Made by a program: the position numbers and the translations under genes
Shown here: piece by piece, positions 1-13,500 of the stretch
Numbering within the stretch: position 1 is the first letter of the stretch
How the letters are laid out: every line of letters starts with the position of its first letter
Notes under the pieces: generated by a model
Told to the model about the DNA's origin: nothing
The model's database searches: none
What the model saw: the letters and a program-made list of their open reading frames with translations, nothing else
NCBI GenBank assembly: GCA_028564705.1
Contig: JAPXFQ010001943.1
Location: 620,001 to 684,000 of the forward strand
DNA from: Apricaphanius iberus
Taxonomy: Eukaryota; Chordata; Actinopteri; Cyprinodontiformes; Aphaniidae
Direction of reading: 5' to 3'
Length of the DNA stretch: 64,000 nucleotides

Positions 1-1980
1 AACGGCAGCTGTAGTTTTAAGCCATCAGATGTTTCAACTTCATCAAAACAGGCACTCTGTGAAAAGACTTAAAAGATCACATGACGTCCCGTTCCTCTCT
101 GTTGCAATAATATCTGTTCTCCTGACATGTGCTCCTCGGACTGTGCTATTATTCTGCATTGCAGGCCTATAAGCATCCCACTTTTTTTGGTTTCAAAACT
201 CTGACCCAAATAATAGAAACACTTCTGATATTAAGGAAAAAGCCTCCAGATAAAGATTTTTAAACCATTTATAATTCTACGATTCCTACCAAGAAACCAG
301 ACCTTAATGCCATCTTTGTTATTCTCCTGACAAAAAACTGACAGAGAACTGATCAATGATCAAATACTGTATGACAGTTTTTTCTGTTTAACCCATGCTA
401 AATAACTCCCCTAATTTATCATCCCTTTTACTATCACATCATTGCAACTATTGCAATAATTGAAAAAGACTCAAATGTAGTCGTTTTCTTACAGTTTAAA
501 CACGTCTATGTTCAATTTCCCTCTGAGTGGAAAACATGGTTTCTTTTGTATCTAAATGTTCATTTTAAGTTTCAATGTTAGATGCTTGTTCTGATTATGG
601 TGTAACTACAGTCTTGCCATAGTTTTCACTCAGTTGTTTTTGGATGTTGTTTTGAAGTTTCAACCAGAGGCTATCCTGAACGCAACAAATACAGACTGAA
701 CTTAAGTTACAAGATTTCCATTTAATAAATATGTATATTTCATAAACAAAAATATTTCTCCTTAACTTAAGTTAACAAACCACCTTAATAGTAAAACCAC
801 ACTGCCTTGGCAAAAACACTCAAGTTTGTTTACCAAGTAAACAAAACTCAAGTTTAGCCATTTTTCTTTCAGTGCTGTGTTTCAGAATGAAGAGAAATCA
901 GAGGTGTAAGATGCAGCTCCTAATATGACCGATCAAATACCACTAATGGCAGGAAGAGTAGACAAGATATTTTTAATGTAATAATTTATGGCTTTTAGAG
1001 AGAAATTAGAGTTGCCGTCGTTAGATCTAAGCTTTCAAACTAAAACCGAGCACAAACTAATGATTGGTCCATTTTCATATATTCTAACAATGAAGCAAAA
1101 ATAAACATATCTGACAGATTAAAAATAAAACCTGCACGAGAAACTCCTTTGAAAACTTGAGCCAAATCTGAATATTAGACAAACATAACAATGAAAAACC
1201 GATCAATACTATGTAAAGCAAAATTACATGAACACGGTAATTTATGTGGTCTTAAAGTCAGAACCAGACAAAAATATTGAAAGTCCTACTCTTTCCTTTT
1301 TAACAAAAAATAAATGAAGAATTCATTGAGCCAGTTTGCATGGATCAGATTCTCATGAATGTCCTCCAAACACGCAACTACCAAACAATCCACTTCTCTC
1401 ATTTTTTGGAAGCAGATTAAAAGGCAGATTTGATTACAATCCCTGAGACAATCTTTGCAGCAGAACATCAACTTTAATGAAAAGCTGCTGAGAACCTAAA
1501 AAATGTCTCAGTGACTATCAGATATTTAGTCTGAAGATAGGTGTTTGCAGCTCTTTGTTAAGCCTGACCATCAGCCGCCACCGATCGATTTTCGTGTAAG
1601 ACTATAAGGCAGTCGGGAGACGCTGATTGGAGTCCCTCACTGAACTTTTACTTTTTAATTTGATCTGCAGGAAAATGAGATCTTATCATCAAGGTCATTT
1701 AGAAAAAAATAAGAGGATGCAATTGATTTGTAGCTCCTCTTAAAACCAAAAAACACAGCAAAAGATGCTTTCGAGAAAAGTTGCATGTTGGATTTTCGTG
1801 CATATGGTTTCTGTTGGTATCTAAAGCTAGATATTGAACTATATATTATATGAAAGTTATACATATGTGTGAATGGTGGAGCATGACAGCATCAACCACA
1901 GACTGAACTCAGCCCTCCAAACATCCCATTGTCTAAACTTCTGATTTTCGAAAATGGTATCAAACTTCCCCGTTTACTTT

Positions 1981-2087
1981 GTGGGGCTGACAGAGCCGAC
2001 AGCCTGCAAAAACAACCCCATCTTAAGAGCCGTACAAACACCACTCTTTCCTCCAAGAACCAACCGACGAAAAGTAAACCTGTGTTG
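1981..2087 (+). repeat. 107-bp repeat, copy 1
   Basis: Matches 4106-4212 over its whole length with 6 mismatches and no gaps by eye (about 94%). It starts GTGGGGCTGACAGAGCCG. Flanks do not match, so only this segment is shared. The family is not recognised. Confidence 0.85.
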
Positions 2088-4105
2088 TTTTTTTTACCAA
2101 TGCACTAGCTCCAGCTTCCATAGCTCAGACTGAGGTCAACATGCCCAGGACCAACCATCTTGTTTTACAAGGATACTTTACAGTTTTTTTTGTTGTTTTT
2201 TTGTTGGACACTGATTTCAGGTCGGCCCTGACACGGGATGATTGAAATGGAAGCACGTTTTTAAAAATATTGTTTGGCACTTTCAGTTTCTTTTAAAGAA
2301 AATGCAGGTAGATAAATAGATAAATAAATCTTCTAAAATCAAATTTGGTATGAAAAAAAGAGAATTTTTGAGCGAGGTAGCCCAGCCCAACCGAGTGGGC
2401 TGAACGTCAGAATCCCATTCATTTAATGGATAATAAATGGATGGACGCTTAGACAATGGGATGGGAAATAAAATCTGGAAATACTGATGTTTTTCCGTAT
2501 TTCAATTGGTGTTTGCAGCAGTGAATCTACATAGTAGCCACAGCTGCCATATGTTCAACCACTGGGTGACCAGGCCCTCTGGTTGGATAATGCCAGGCTT
2601 AATTCATCTGAAGATTAGCATAAATGTTTAATCAAACAAAATACTTTGTTAGCTCAAGTTTTCTTGTCCCTACACCCAAAATTAACAGACTAGAGTGATT
2701 AGTCAGAATAAGGTCTTGACCAGGGGTCTGCATTTGTGCCATTTCTGCACAAAAGTCTAGATAAAGAAATACTTGATTAGAGACTCACGTTTTCTCTAAG
2801 TTATGAATATATATTTTTTAAAGTTTTAGATAAATGTCTATTCGAAATGTAGTCATATTGAGAAAAAATGTTTTTACTTTGAAATCTTAAATCATTTTTT
2901 AAAAGATAGACAATTTTTCTGTTGTGAGGCGTTCACATTTAGTGAAAAAATATGTTAAAAAACCCCAACAAAAAGCCAAATTTCTGACCTAATGGAAAAG
3001 GAAGAGATCTAACAAATGTTTACTGGAACATATATAATTCTGTTGAGGAAATTCAACGTAATCAGTTTTAGCTACAGTAGTCAAGGGCCATGTAGAAGTT
3101 CAAAAGAACCGCAGGTTGCAAAACTGTGATCTAAACTCTATCATCAATTTGAAATAGTTTCAAATAGCCTACTTATATATGTGGATTAGAAATGTAAGCA
3201 AAATGCTTTTGGTGCTCCAAGGAGGATATTTGCTTCTGGGCTATTTAGAGCTAAAACATCATACAAATGTTAAGGAATACGTTAGGAATAAATGGACTGT
3301 TAAAAAGCATGAACTCAACAAACCACTGAAAAAAGCAAGACCATTCATTGAAGAACTTTGCTTCAGATTTCACTGCAATCTCCATTTTGGTTTCCCATTG
3401 GTGTTTTTTGTGTGTGTGATTTTGAGCCACTGCTTTTCAACTAAAGGACATAATACTGTCAAGAATGTCAGCTTTTAAAAAACTTTGATGAAACATTATG
3501 TGCGTATCGTTTCAAATGAAGGATATTACAATGTTGATTTAGATTAAACTTGGCCAAAAACCCAAAAAAAATAAAAAAACAGTATGACAACATAAATGAA
3601 AATGAGGAGCACTCTGGAATCGTTTAATAAAGATATTAAAAAAAATGTAACCAAAGAGCTGCTAAAAGATGATGCAGCGTTGTTGTAAAACGACAGATGA
3701 TGGCACAATCCCCCCCCCCCCCCGCACACGGTGTTCTGCGGCGCCACTGGTAGAGCTACTTTTGTTATTCATAAAACTTGGCTCTTGGCTAAAATGTCAA
3801 CCCTCAACTGTAAACACAAGCAGGGCCGTGACACCTTCTTAGCTTTGGCTCCGCTAGGTGTGTTAGCTGTGAAGGCTAACAGCTAGCAGGCATGCTAACA
3901 CTTCGGTTCGTGTAGCACCGCTACTTTTACGGTTCTCTCTGTTGCGAGTCTCCATACCGAGCATTCAAGCCAGCAGAGTCGATGTGGACCGAATGTAAAA
4001 ATAAAATGTTATAAGTAGGACGTATGCTGAACCGTTTTGGGTTTCTAGGAACCAGCCTGTGTAAGAACTTTGCCTTGCAACCTTACCCCTTCTACTGCGG
4101 ACTCC

Positions 4106-4212
4106 GTGGGGCTGACAGAGCCGACAGCCTGTAAAAACAACCCCATCTTAAGAGCCGTACAAACGCCTCTCATTCCTCCAACAACCAACCGACGAAAAGT
4201 AAACCTCTGTTG
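4106..4212 (+). repeat. 107-bp repeat, copy 2
   Basis: Partner of 1981-2087, same orientation, 107 bp. It sits in a locally GC-richer block (about 3720-4550) that may be a larger unclassified mobile element. No terminal repeats were identified. Confidence 0.85.
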
Positions 4213-4989
4213 TCCATAAACTGCAGCCCAACTCCCCTCCCGACCGTCCTCAACTTATGTCTCGGCTCGAATTGCGCTCTCAGGCCGCCGTACGCGCCGC
4301 CTCTTCTGGGACATGTCGACGAGAACCGGGGCTGGAGCAACTGGTTGCATGCCATGTGCGGATGCCTGGTACCGATGTTACAAAAGAAGTTCCCACCCCA
4401 GCACAGACGCGCTGCTTCGGTCAGCTGGGTGTGGCTTGGTCACTGGTTTTGTGTAAATCCCGAACGAATTGTTTAAACGTTTCTGAGTGTGTTTTTGTAA
4501 CTTTAAAGCATCCTCTACGGAGCCTCCCTAGGAGGACATGGAAGACTGTTTTCCCTTTTGTGTTCCCTCTCAAGACACAACAATCATTTTGCAAATACAC
4601 CCTGTTCTATTTTGTATACAGTCACAATGATAACAAATATGAACTTTAAACTTATACATGTGCACCTCTAAGATCCTCAGTGAACATTGTTTTAATCATT
4701 CTTTTCTTTTTTTTTATTTGGTGCAATCAACAGGTTGAAAATCGACCTGTAAACTGTGTTCATGTAAGAGATAACAACCAAACCTGTCACCAGGTGGCGG
4801 TATTGCTCTATGAAAATAACTCAAAGATATTCTCTTTTTTTTCTGTCTTTCGTTACTTCTTAAAAAAGTTCCTGTCATATCTACGCTTTAGAGTAGGAAT
4901 GGGAAACCAAGGTTAGACCTGTTTTTAAAGATAGACTAGGCCTACTTCAGATTTATCTCAAACAAGATATTAACTTACATGAATAATAC

Positions 4990-5140
4990 CCAGAGTTGGG
5001 AGTACCCAAAAATTATAGGCTACTCATGTAAGAGTAGCACTTCTTCAACATGTTTTTACTCAAGTAAAAAGTAGCCGTCCAAAATTTTTTAGAATAGTTG
5101 GCAAAAAGGCAACTTGGGTACTGAGTAACATCTGTCTTAA
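4990..5140 (+). repeat. hAT-type dispersed repeat relic
   Basis: Contains a GAGTTGGGAGTA-like edge, ACTCAAGTAAAAAGTAG and TTGGGTACTGAGTAACATCT, phrases typical of a very common teleost non-autonomous hAT family. Ends are degraded and no duplication is visible. Confidence 0.45.
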
Positions 5141-5284
5141 GATTTTTAAAATCATGACATCAGACAAAATTCTGAAGTTGCTGGGAGATTTCTGGTATTT
5201 AAGACAAAAATAAAAACACTGTGTAGTATAGTCAAGTGTGAATGTTTGTGCTTGTTTATATCAGTGTGTTGTTCTTTGCGTATC

Positions 5285-5335
5285 CACATCAACTCAGTTT
5301 TCCCCTTGTGGGATTAATAAAGCTAACTCAACTCA
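5285..5335 (+). repeat. LINE 3' tail
   Basis: Carries CCCCTTGTGGGATTAATAAAG followed by an AACTC-type short repeat. It matches three other tails in the window (6811, 12258, 13131), each with the form TGTGGGAC/AATAAA plus a 5-bp tail repeat. The family is a non-LTR retrotransposon, not further assigned. Confidence 0.5.
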
Positions 5336-5689
5336 ACACACACACAGTGCAACAGAATATTACATTAGAAAAACAGAGCTAGTGTAGAAACAGTCTGTCT
5401 CCTTTAACTAACTGTAGATGTCTATCTGCATCTGGTGAATTTTTGGTTAGTTTGTTCTTCATCAGTGAAGTTACTCACAGTGGGTAGAATATCCAGAACT
5501 CCCTGCCTGATTTCTCCTTACTTGTAAAGACCCTGCATCATTGTTCCTGCTGCTGGCCTGTGGTCTTATGCTTCCTCCCTGACTCTGCTGTTTGACATTG
5601 TTGCATTAGAGATGAATAAAAATGGAGAAAGCAACAACTATGCCACTGTACAACCCCTGTGGCAACATTAGTCATTTAATCCTAGAAAT

Positions 5690-7380
5690 GTTCTTCTGGT
5701 GATGAAAAGCCAACCATATGATTTTCTTTATTTGACCTTGGATGTTCAGATCTGAGTCAGTTATTACACCTAGATTCCAGGCCTGCTCAGTTGTGTCTAG
5801 TTGTATGATCTTAAACTGTGTGCATGGCACATCCACCCACTAATTTGGTCATTGCATTGACTTAGTGTTTGGATGGGTTCATCACCGTGACATCGTAGTG
5901 TACAGCTGACTGTCATTTGCATAGTTATGGTAGCTAATCTTATTGGTTGTTATAATCTGGGCAAGTTGGAGCATGTAGATATTAAATTCTTCTTCTGGAC
6001 TCAGCGAGGATGGGCGCTCATCCCAGGGCTCTCTGTGTGTCGACTCTGTCTGGAGCATTTCTCTGCTTTTGTCTCAGAAGCCTACCAAGCTTAAGCATGG
6101 AAATGGTCAGCTGGTCTCCAAGTGCAATTGATCAAATCTACTCAACTCTATGCTCCAGGATAGGGGGTTTACAGTGATCAGGTTCCTGCTGATTGGAATT
6201 GGCAGCTTCTAGTTCTACCGATAAATGGAGGAAGCTTTGGAGCAATTGGGAAGCTGAAGGAGCTATCTGAGGGGCTGGGTCAAACTGCCGGGACTCAGAA
6301 CTATTCGCTGGGTGAGTGAACTGGGACCATCAAAGGTGATCTGACCGGTGTTTCAGAACTGAAATTGCTGAGTGTCATCTAACTTGAAGAAACTTTCAGC
6401 TTGGCTCGGTGGAAATGGAAATTAAGTGAAACTGATGAATCTCAATTTTGGTCGGAGTGGAATCATATGGAGACCGCTGAGAGACTCAAGGGAGATAAAA
6501 ATTGCTCTTCCTTCTACCCACAATAATTATTATTTTGACTCTATTGCGACCATCACCTCCTCCCTACGTTTGTGAATAACACTCACACTGACGCGCACAC
6601 ACACACACACACACGCATACTACAGACAAACGCACACCTCCCCGCACACTCACCAATCCACCCTTAGTCCACCCTAACCCATGTAAATCCTGTCATTCTG
6701 TATGTGGTGCGCCGGTTGTAGCTGGATGCAATACCACAGTTGGCCTGTATCTGTCTGTGTAATGTTTGTCTGTCTTCTCTTGATCGGCTGTGCTGAAATC
6801 AATTTCCACTCGTGGGACAATAAACTTTTATTCAACTCAATTCTATTTAATTCAATTCATTTCAAATAGGCATGGCCCCAGGATGGAACCCTGGGGGACC
6901 AAACGTGTTATTTGTGTGTTCTGAAGTTCATCGACACAAATAACTTCATGTTCTTAAGGTAAGAATCAAACCAGCCAAGTACTGTACCAGAAAGGCAGAT
7001 CCAGCTCCCCAGTTGTTCCAGTAAATAATATCCAGTACTTTCTTCTTACCTGCTTTAATTAATTTTTTTGTTGATTGTCTATGTATTATTTTTCTGTTTC
7101 TTCTTCTCTGTAAGATAACAATGGATTTTAGAAAAGGTACCTTGAAATAAAATGAATTATTAGTATTATAATAGAGGTCACTTACTTTATCTTCTTGCAA
7201 AAAATATTGGCATCCAGTGTATATAAAAAAAAACCCCTCACCATTTTCAAAAGATTCCTTAACACTAGATCCTTGATTGTTGAGAAACATCCAAAGATCA
7301 TCAAAATGGACAGTTGTTGTAAAAGCTTTATCTAGTCCAAAGGACCCTAAAGGGCTCCACACTGCAGTCAGTTATTCACA
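5690..7380 (-). mobile_element. L2-like LINE reverse transcriptase relic, split by an insertion
   Basis: On the minus strand, 7380-6859 encodes pieces of a reverse transcriptase: a LSGTxLxWFxSYL-like segment, then VPQGSILGP at about 6905-6878. After an inserted segment (6858-5988), the frame resumes with a YxNYANDSQLY version of the YADD catalytic box, then a LGVITDSDL block. Frameshifts and stops are frequent, and the second Asp box is mutated (YAND). It is dead. It belongs to the same general family as 31190-31740 and 53935-55120. Confidence 0.75.
5988..6858 (+). mobile_element. LINE 3' fragment inserted into the L2-like relic
   Basis: About 870 bp that interrupt the minus-strand reverse transcriptase exactly between the VPQGSILGP and YANDSQLY blocks. 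It ends with CGTGGGACAATAAAC and an ATTCA-type tail, so it is a plus-strand LINE 3' end. It contains an (AC)9 microsatellite at 6597-6614. Bounds are good to about 10 bp. Confidence 0.6.
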
Positions 7381-7570
7381 CATACCGCCACATGCCCAGG
7401 GCTCATAGTAAACCCTGTGACCACCACCAGCAGGCCAGGCGGTGGTATTATTTAGCAAATTAGCCAGTAAAATGCATGATTTTTGTACCAATTAATAGTG
7501 TTTTCTGCATAATTCACACTTCAACATTCATTAAAAACATACCAATTTCTCTGTTTCTAAAAGTAAATCA
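7381..7570. other. poll 3' flank
   Basis: Short spacer after the poll stop (read on the minus strand), presumed to include the 3' UTR. No clear AATAAA for the minus strand was found before the LINE relic, so the transcript end may lie within repeat sequence. Confidence 0.35.
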
Positions 7571-10500
7571 TCACCAGTCCCTTTCTTGGGGTGGTCTGTA
7601 TGGTATCCCTAAAAGACTAAAAACATCCTTCTCTGTCGGTGTGGGAAGCGGGGTGCCAACGTGCACCTTCAAGCTGCCCTGACGCACCACGTCTTTGTTC
7701 AGAGAGTGCTCTGATAAGCTCATATTTTTGGTCTTTGCCAGCGCTCTCATTGAGCGGTTGAAGTGAGCCGACCCGGTGAAATACATGAGCGAGCAGGCGA
7801 ACTCGTTGTAAGGCACGACGATGATGTCCAGCCTGCGGTGGCGACGGCCGGGCCCTGGCAAGCGACAAACCCCCATGTACTTCTTCTGCTCTCCGTTCTC
7901 TTCGTGGCTCACCAAGTCATCTGTTAGAAACCCTTAGAAACAGAGATCGAGGTTCTTTTCGTTAACAGAAATGCAAGCGGTGACTAAATCTATTTACTTG
8001 ATGATGTAGGGCTCACCACTGTCATGGAGAATCTGTAACAGTTTACTGAAAACTCCCTTGTGGGACATGCCGTCAGGGTGTGAGATAAGCACATCCACAT
8101 CTCCACAGGTCGCCTTCCCACGGCGGTACGAGCCGCACGCCATTGCTATGAGGTCGGTATCGATGGCATGTGCAGCATCCCCCACCTGCAAAAAAAACCA
8201 ACAAAAACAAAAAAGGTAAAACTTATATAAGTCATGATAAAAAAAAGTACGAAAACGTAAAAATGCGAAAAAATCGACATGAGATGCATTCTAGGTAAAA
8301 AAGTCAATATTGCTGTGTTGTTTTACTCAATCGAGGTTTTTCTGGGGTTTTTTAATCACTGTTCTGTTTTGCATATTATCCATTTTTCTGTTTGCTGAAT
8401 TTCTTATCCTTATGCTGTGTTTTATGTTTTCCATAAATGTAGATTTTCCTCAGTATATTTGTATTTTTGACAGTAGTTAATGGAAAGTTGTCCCTCTTTG
8501 TTTCTGGACAATTTTAATAAGATGGTCACAGCCAAAGAAGATTCTTTTTTTCCCTATATGTATCTTTGTCTTCGACACTTTCTGAAGAATCTTATTTTGT
8601 CTCAAACTAAAAAAAGTTGTCGGATCTGGGGGTCTTATTCCAGTTTTTTTATGAGCATGGTGGGCTCGTTCATTGTTCTGGGCACTTGCTGGTGTAGCCT
8701 ACCTCTATTTCCTTATGCTGATGATTCAGCTGTTAGTTCTGCTTGGCCTTTCTTCGAGGCGTTTTGGGAAAATCAACACACTGTGCGTTTACCTGCACAT
8801 CTAAATCGAGTTTGTTGAATGAGGTGCGCTTGGCACTGCAACACTTTGTGGCAACACGCGTGGCAAAACTCAGCTGAGTTGCTGGCAAAGAAATTCAATT
8901 TTCTAATCGCATTATCTTGGCGGGTAAATCAGATTACGAGAAATCACTTTTTTGTGTGTATTTTTAAGCTGTTCAGTGAAAGATATTGTATGTAATTAAT
9001 AAACCAACCAACCAACTGAAGGCTGCCTTATCAGATCCACTCCTCTATGTGTACATGGGCTTCGGCATGGCTCACTTTCTGCCTCTGTCGCTCAGATAGT
9101 TTATTGCTAGTGTTCCTGACAAAGAGCTCGTTTTCTTTTATCAGCGCTTCTTTTAGTTCATCTTTAAAAATCTTTACTTGGTTTGTAATTCTTACTTCTT
9201 TATATCATTATGGATTGACAAACTCATTGTCAACTTGGCCGTCCAATACTATATTAGCATACTTTTTACAACATTCACCAGTATTATCAGATATTGAAAA
9301 AAAGCAACATTCTCCCCATTTTGAGTAAGTAATGTGATTCTTTCTACTAATGAAACTGAAAAGTAATGTTTTCATTTAGCAGGCTCTACTACTTGCATTG
9401 TCATCTGCTAAACAACCGATGTTTTTTTTTCCTCTCTCTCCATTCAAATACTGGGAGGTTTGCTTCTTAAAGATATTTTTAAGCCTGAGGAAGCAACACA
9501 CGGCACATCTCATCTGTGATCTATCAGTTGGTTTTGGATGAAAAGCAAAATCCATGTATTGAAATCTCAAAACAACTGACATCCTTCAGATGTATGAAGC
9601 CTCTGTGTGTGTGTGTGTGTGTTTGGGCTCCAATTTCTCAGAATTTACTGTTCCCCTGGGGGATGCTCCAAATTCAGCAGAAAGTCTGATTTTCCCATTA
9701 AAATATCAGCTAAGAGAAGCGTAACAAAACTATTTTTTTTTCAGGGCTGTAGCATCCAAATTCCTCAAGATCCAAGGGGGATTTCTTCCAACCTTTTACT
9801 AAACCCATTTAAATGATGAATGAAACAAAGGTATTTCAGTTGTCAGAGAATGTAGTGCTTCAAATTAATATTCATTACCACTTTCTCTATAGCTTCTGCC
9901 TCTTCTCTGGGCATTCGGTCTAGAAAGTCATCGTAGTGCTTCAGTCCTATTTTCTGAGTGTTGCTCAGGTGAGCTTTAGTGCTGATGTCCTCCAGGGTGC
10001 GAAAGCCCTCAAAAAAAAAAAAAATAAGAAAACAAAAAAGGAAAAATCAGGCGATTTTGAGATCACAGATTTGTTCTACTTTTCTACCTTTAAACATAAC
10101 TTCTTATGAATGAAAAATGCAAAAAGTATATTTAAAATTGGTATAATAACATTCACCAATTTAAATAAGAATGGAAATTACATATGTTTAAAATTTAGGA
10201 TACTTAATTGAATTTCAATAATCAATCAAAATGTTTAGACTTTTATTTATACAAATATTAGGAAATTTTGAAAATTCTATAATGAAAATATAAATAATGC
10301 ATTATAATCTGAGCGCATTGCCTCACTGGCCTAAAGTATGAAGCTAGCAACAAGTTAAACACTCCGAAGAAAAAAAATCCAAAAAAAGAGGAACTGTATC
10401 CCTGTCATTAACTTCAGGAACATTTAAGATTGAAACAATGCGCAACAACAGAATATCAATAAAATACAAACTTCCAGCTTCGACATGCCAATACAATAAC

Positions 10501-13500
10501 ATGAAGCGGTCTACGTTCCTACCCTCATCAATGGTCACAGGAGGCCAAGGCCCCAATTTATCAAAGGTTTGCACTTGTTAAAATGTGCGAAAACCTTACA
10601 GCGGGTGCAAAACTATGTAGCAGGTGATTTACTAAGCAGGCGCGGGGAGGACTGCGCGCAATCCCGTTAGCGCTTTTGCCCTCGTTGAATATTTAATATG
10701 GCCATTTCTGTCAGAAGGCGCAAATATTGGGAGGAGAACATAAAGATAGGCAGGCGTTCAACATTCAGTGTGATTTATTAAAATTGAAACGGTTAGTGCT
10801 TGCTGTTTTAGCACCTATTTTTACTGCCTCTGAAAGGCATGTCTTAACCTTGCGCCACCACGACTCCACAAATTGTATTACTGACAAACCCCAACCTATC
10901 ATTCACACATATTTTAAACTGATTGTGAATAAAATTCTTACTGGCCATAAACAATGACATTATGTTTATTTCTTTTTTACATTTTTTTTTCCCAAAGACA
11001 CATCATAACTCACTTCGCGCTTAGCGTTTCTATGCCTGCTGTCTCTGGAATACGGCGCATGTACGCCACACACATTTTGTACACACAAGTTTATTGATGA
11101 CAAACCAGAAATGTAATTCACAGACATTGTAACCCAATAGTAAATAACTCTCTAATAGCCATAAACTTGACAGGTATGTAGATTTTTTTTCTTTTTGCCA
11201 AAGATGAATCATGAATCTATCGGGCCTGTTCTTCGTCTCTCTGGCTGTGGTGCAGTGCGCGGGGCAGTAAGGCCGGCGCACACAGCAGTGGAACCAAAGT
11301 CCTCATTTTAATACTGCTCTTTGCACCTGTGATTTGCTCAAACAATCTTAGATCACCAGTAAATCAGGAACATGCTGCTTGCGCCATTTTTCTGAGCCAC
11401 ACACAATTTTGAGGTCTTTATTTGGAATACTGATAAATTAAGCCTTCAGAGGAAGACCTGGACACACACGAGGAACTATGTTTTGGAGGGATGGATGGAT
11501 GTGATGAAATACAGCTCGTAAAATACGTTCAAGACAGAAAAATGTTGTCCTCAGAACTTGTGCAACACCAAAACCCTCTCTGGAGAGGAAACGAGTCATA
11601 CTACTCTGTTTTTCCCGAAGCCAAGATTACTCCATTAAATATAGGTTTAAAACCTCAGTAGTGAAGAATCGTCTGGCTTTGGTTGCACTAAAATCCCACA
11701 TTCACTAGTGTGGCTCAGAGACAGTATTTTTTTAAATAAATTATTGCTAATGGAATTACAATTTTTTTCAACACAACAGTTGTGTGGGGATTTTAATCAC
11801 ATGTGAAACAGCTTGTCTGAGAATATGACATTCAAATCAGGCTGATTAAGCTATGATGCCAAAATACAGCAACAAGAGTGTTGTTCTTCTTACCTGTTGG
11901 TACCAAAGTTGTGCAGTCTTCGTTCCTGCTCCCCAGATGTTGCTGAAAAGCTCCAAGACAGGCACGGCCTCTCCGATGTGATCGAGCTTCCTCAGGTGGC
12001 CACTCTCCATTATCTCTTCTATTTTGTCTGCCATGCGTTTTCCGATTCCTGGGATCTGACAAGCTTCCTAATACCAATGGTGGGAGGAGGAAAACTAAAG
12101 AATTAATACCCCATGATCTTTTTTTTTTCACATTTTGTTGCATTTAAACTACAAGCCTTAATTTTATTTACTGAGATCTTATGCGATAAATCAACAAAAA
12201 CTGGTTTGCTTGTCTATCCAGTTCATTTCCCTTTGACACCACTAGACCGGATTTCTCCTTGTGGGACTATTAAAGGATTATTCTATTCTATTCCTAATAG
12301 AATCAAGTGTAATAATTTGCCTTCTGAAATCAATTAATTAGTAAATACATAGTTAGACCTTTGTTTAACTGGAACTCAGTATATATCCAGCCCTTCTGTA
12401 GAGGCCTCTAAGGTTTGGTGATGAACTTAACAAACACCATCATGAAGATCAAGGAACACAAAAGACACTAACGTGAAACATGGGGACAGATGCAACTTGA
12501 AAAATATTTGGTAAAGATTTGAGACTGAGGTGGAGATTCAAGGAAGACTCCAAACGTACAGCCAGGGACAAAATAAGCTCCTTTAGATCATATTAGTGTG
12601 TCAGAATGGCCCAGGCCAAAGTCCAGATCCAAGTCTAATTATTGGTCACCAGACTTGAAAACCGATGCTACCAGAGGCTAAATCTGACACAGAGAAAATA
12701 GGGAGCCTTTATGCAGATATACCCTGAAAGAGTGCAGCTGCTATCGCAGATAAAGGCGGTTCTACACCGTTTTGAACCAGGGGGGTTGAAAAACAAATGG
12801 ACTACACGCCTTTTAGATTTTATCTTAAAAAATTTTTTTTTTCCCCATCATTTTCCCTTCAACTTTACAACTGGCAAAGTGAAGCTGTGGTAATGCCAGT
12901 TAACATTTCTGCTGCTGTAATTTTCACATTATTTGTCTTTTTTTCCAGTTTATATATGCAAACTTTTGGAAATAAATTAAGTTTACTTTTCTTAAAATTC
13001 TTAATTATTTAAACATATTTTAAGTATCGTGCTCTGTTGCACATTACAACCTGGGTAAGCTATTTTATCTGTATTTTTATCTTTAATAACTGTGCTGTAC
13101 TCTTACGCTTAAATTCTTTCCTGTTCTTCCTTGTGGGACGATAAAGGATTGTTCTATTCTACTCTTCAATTATGTAATAGTTTTTTTTGGTTCGCCACAT
13201 TAAATCCCAACAAAATACATTGACGTTTATGGAGGAATGGTGACGAAATATTAAATAGGTCAAAAAGTATGAATATTGTTTTTGTTTTGTTTTTTACTGT
13301 AGCACATCTCTGTGCTATTATTGATTACACAAATAGCTAAGAAGGCTACCTGATATGATGTGATGGGCTTGTGGTAGCTCTTCAGTGCGTTGACAGCCTT
13401 GGAGTAGCCCAGTGCTCTCCACTTGTCTCCTTGATGTGTGTAGGCTTTGGCCAACACCTCCAGCTTGTCTGTGATGTGCTTGTTGAAGTTATTACTTTTG

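Larger units (their letters stand above)
1..5700. other. Intergenic spacer left of poll
   Basis: No gene is recognised. The sequence is AT-rich, with short open frames lacking family motifs. It contains a 107-bp duplication (1981-2087 and 4106-4212), a C14 tract at 3710-3723, an hAT-like relic near 4990-5140 and a LINE tail near 5280-5335. In human the next gene left of POLL is BTRC. A BTRC 3' UTR at the far left is possible, but nothing in the sequence shows it. Confidence 0.5.
12113..13282 (+). mobile_element. Tc1-like transposon relic in poll intron
   Basis: Starts with a CACATTTTGTTGCATTTAAAC edge and ends near TCAAAAAGTATGAATATTG, the usual outer sequences of a fish Tc1 family. Internal pieces include an AGAATGGCCCAGGCCAAAGT block (the transposase WPxQSPDLN region) and ATCGCAGATAAAGGCGGTTC. 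It is decayed and interrupted by two LINE tails (about 12185-12300 and 13020-13165). Confidence 0.65.

Noticed and set aside
1286..1471. 61-aa minus-strand Cys-rich frame near the left edge
   Set aside because: No recognisable domain; could not be linked to BTRC or any other gene.
3179..3478. 99-aa plus-strand open frame with a basic KNKWTVKKHELNK-like stretch
   Set aside because: No recognised family, AT-rich composition like its surroundings, no splice or promoter signals and no supporting homology by eye. Treated as chance.
4257..4649. 130-aa plus-strand open frame in a GC-richer block
   Set aside because: Arg/Cys-rich composition typical of a GC-rich chance frame, with overlapping open frames on both strands and no known motif.
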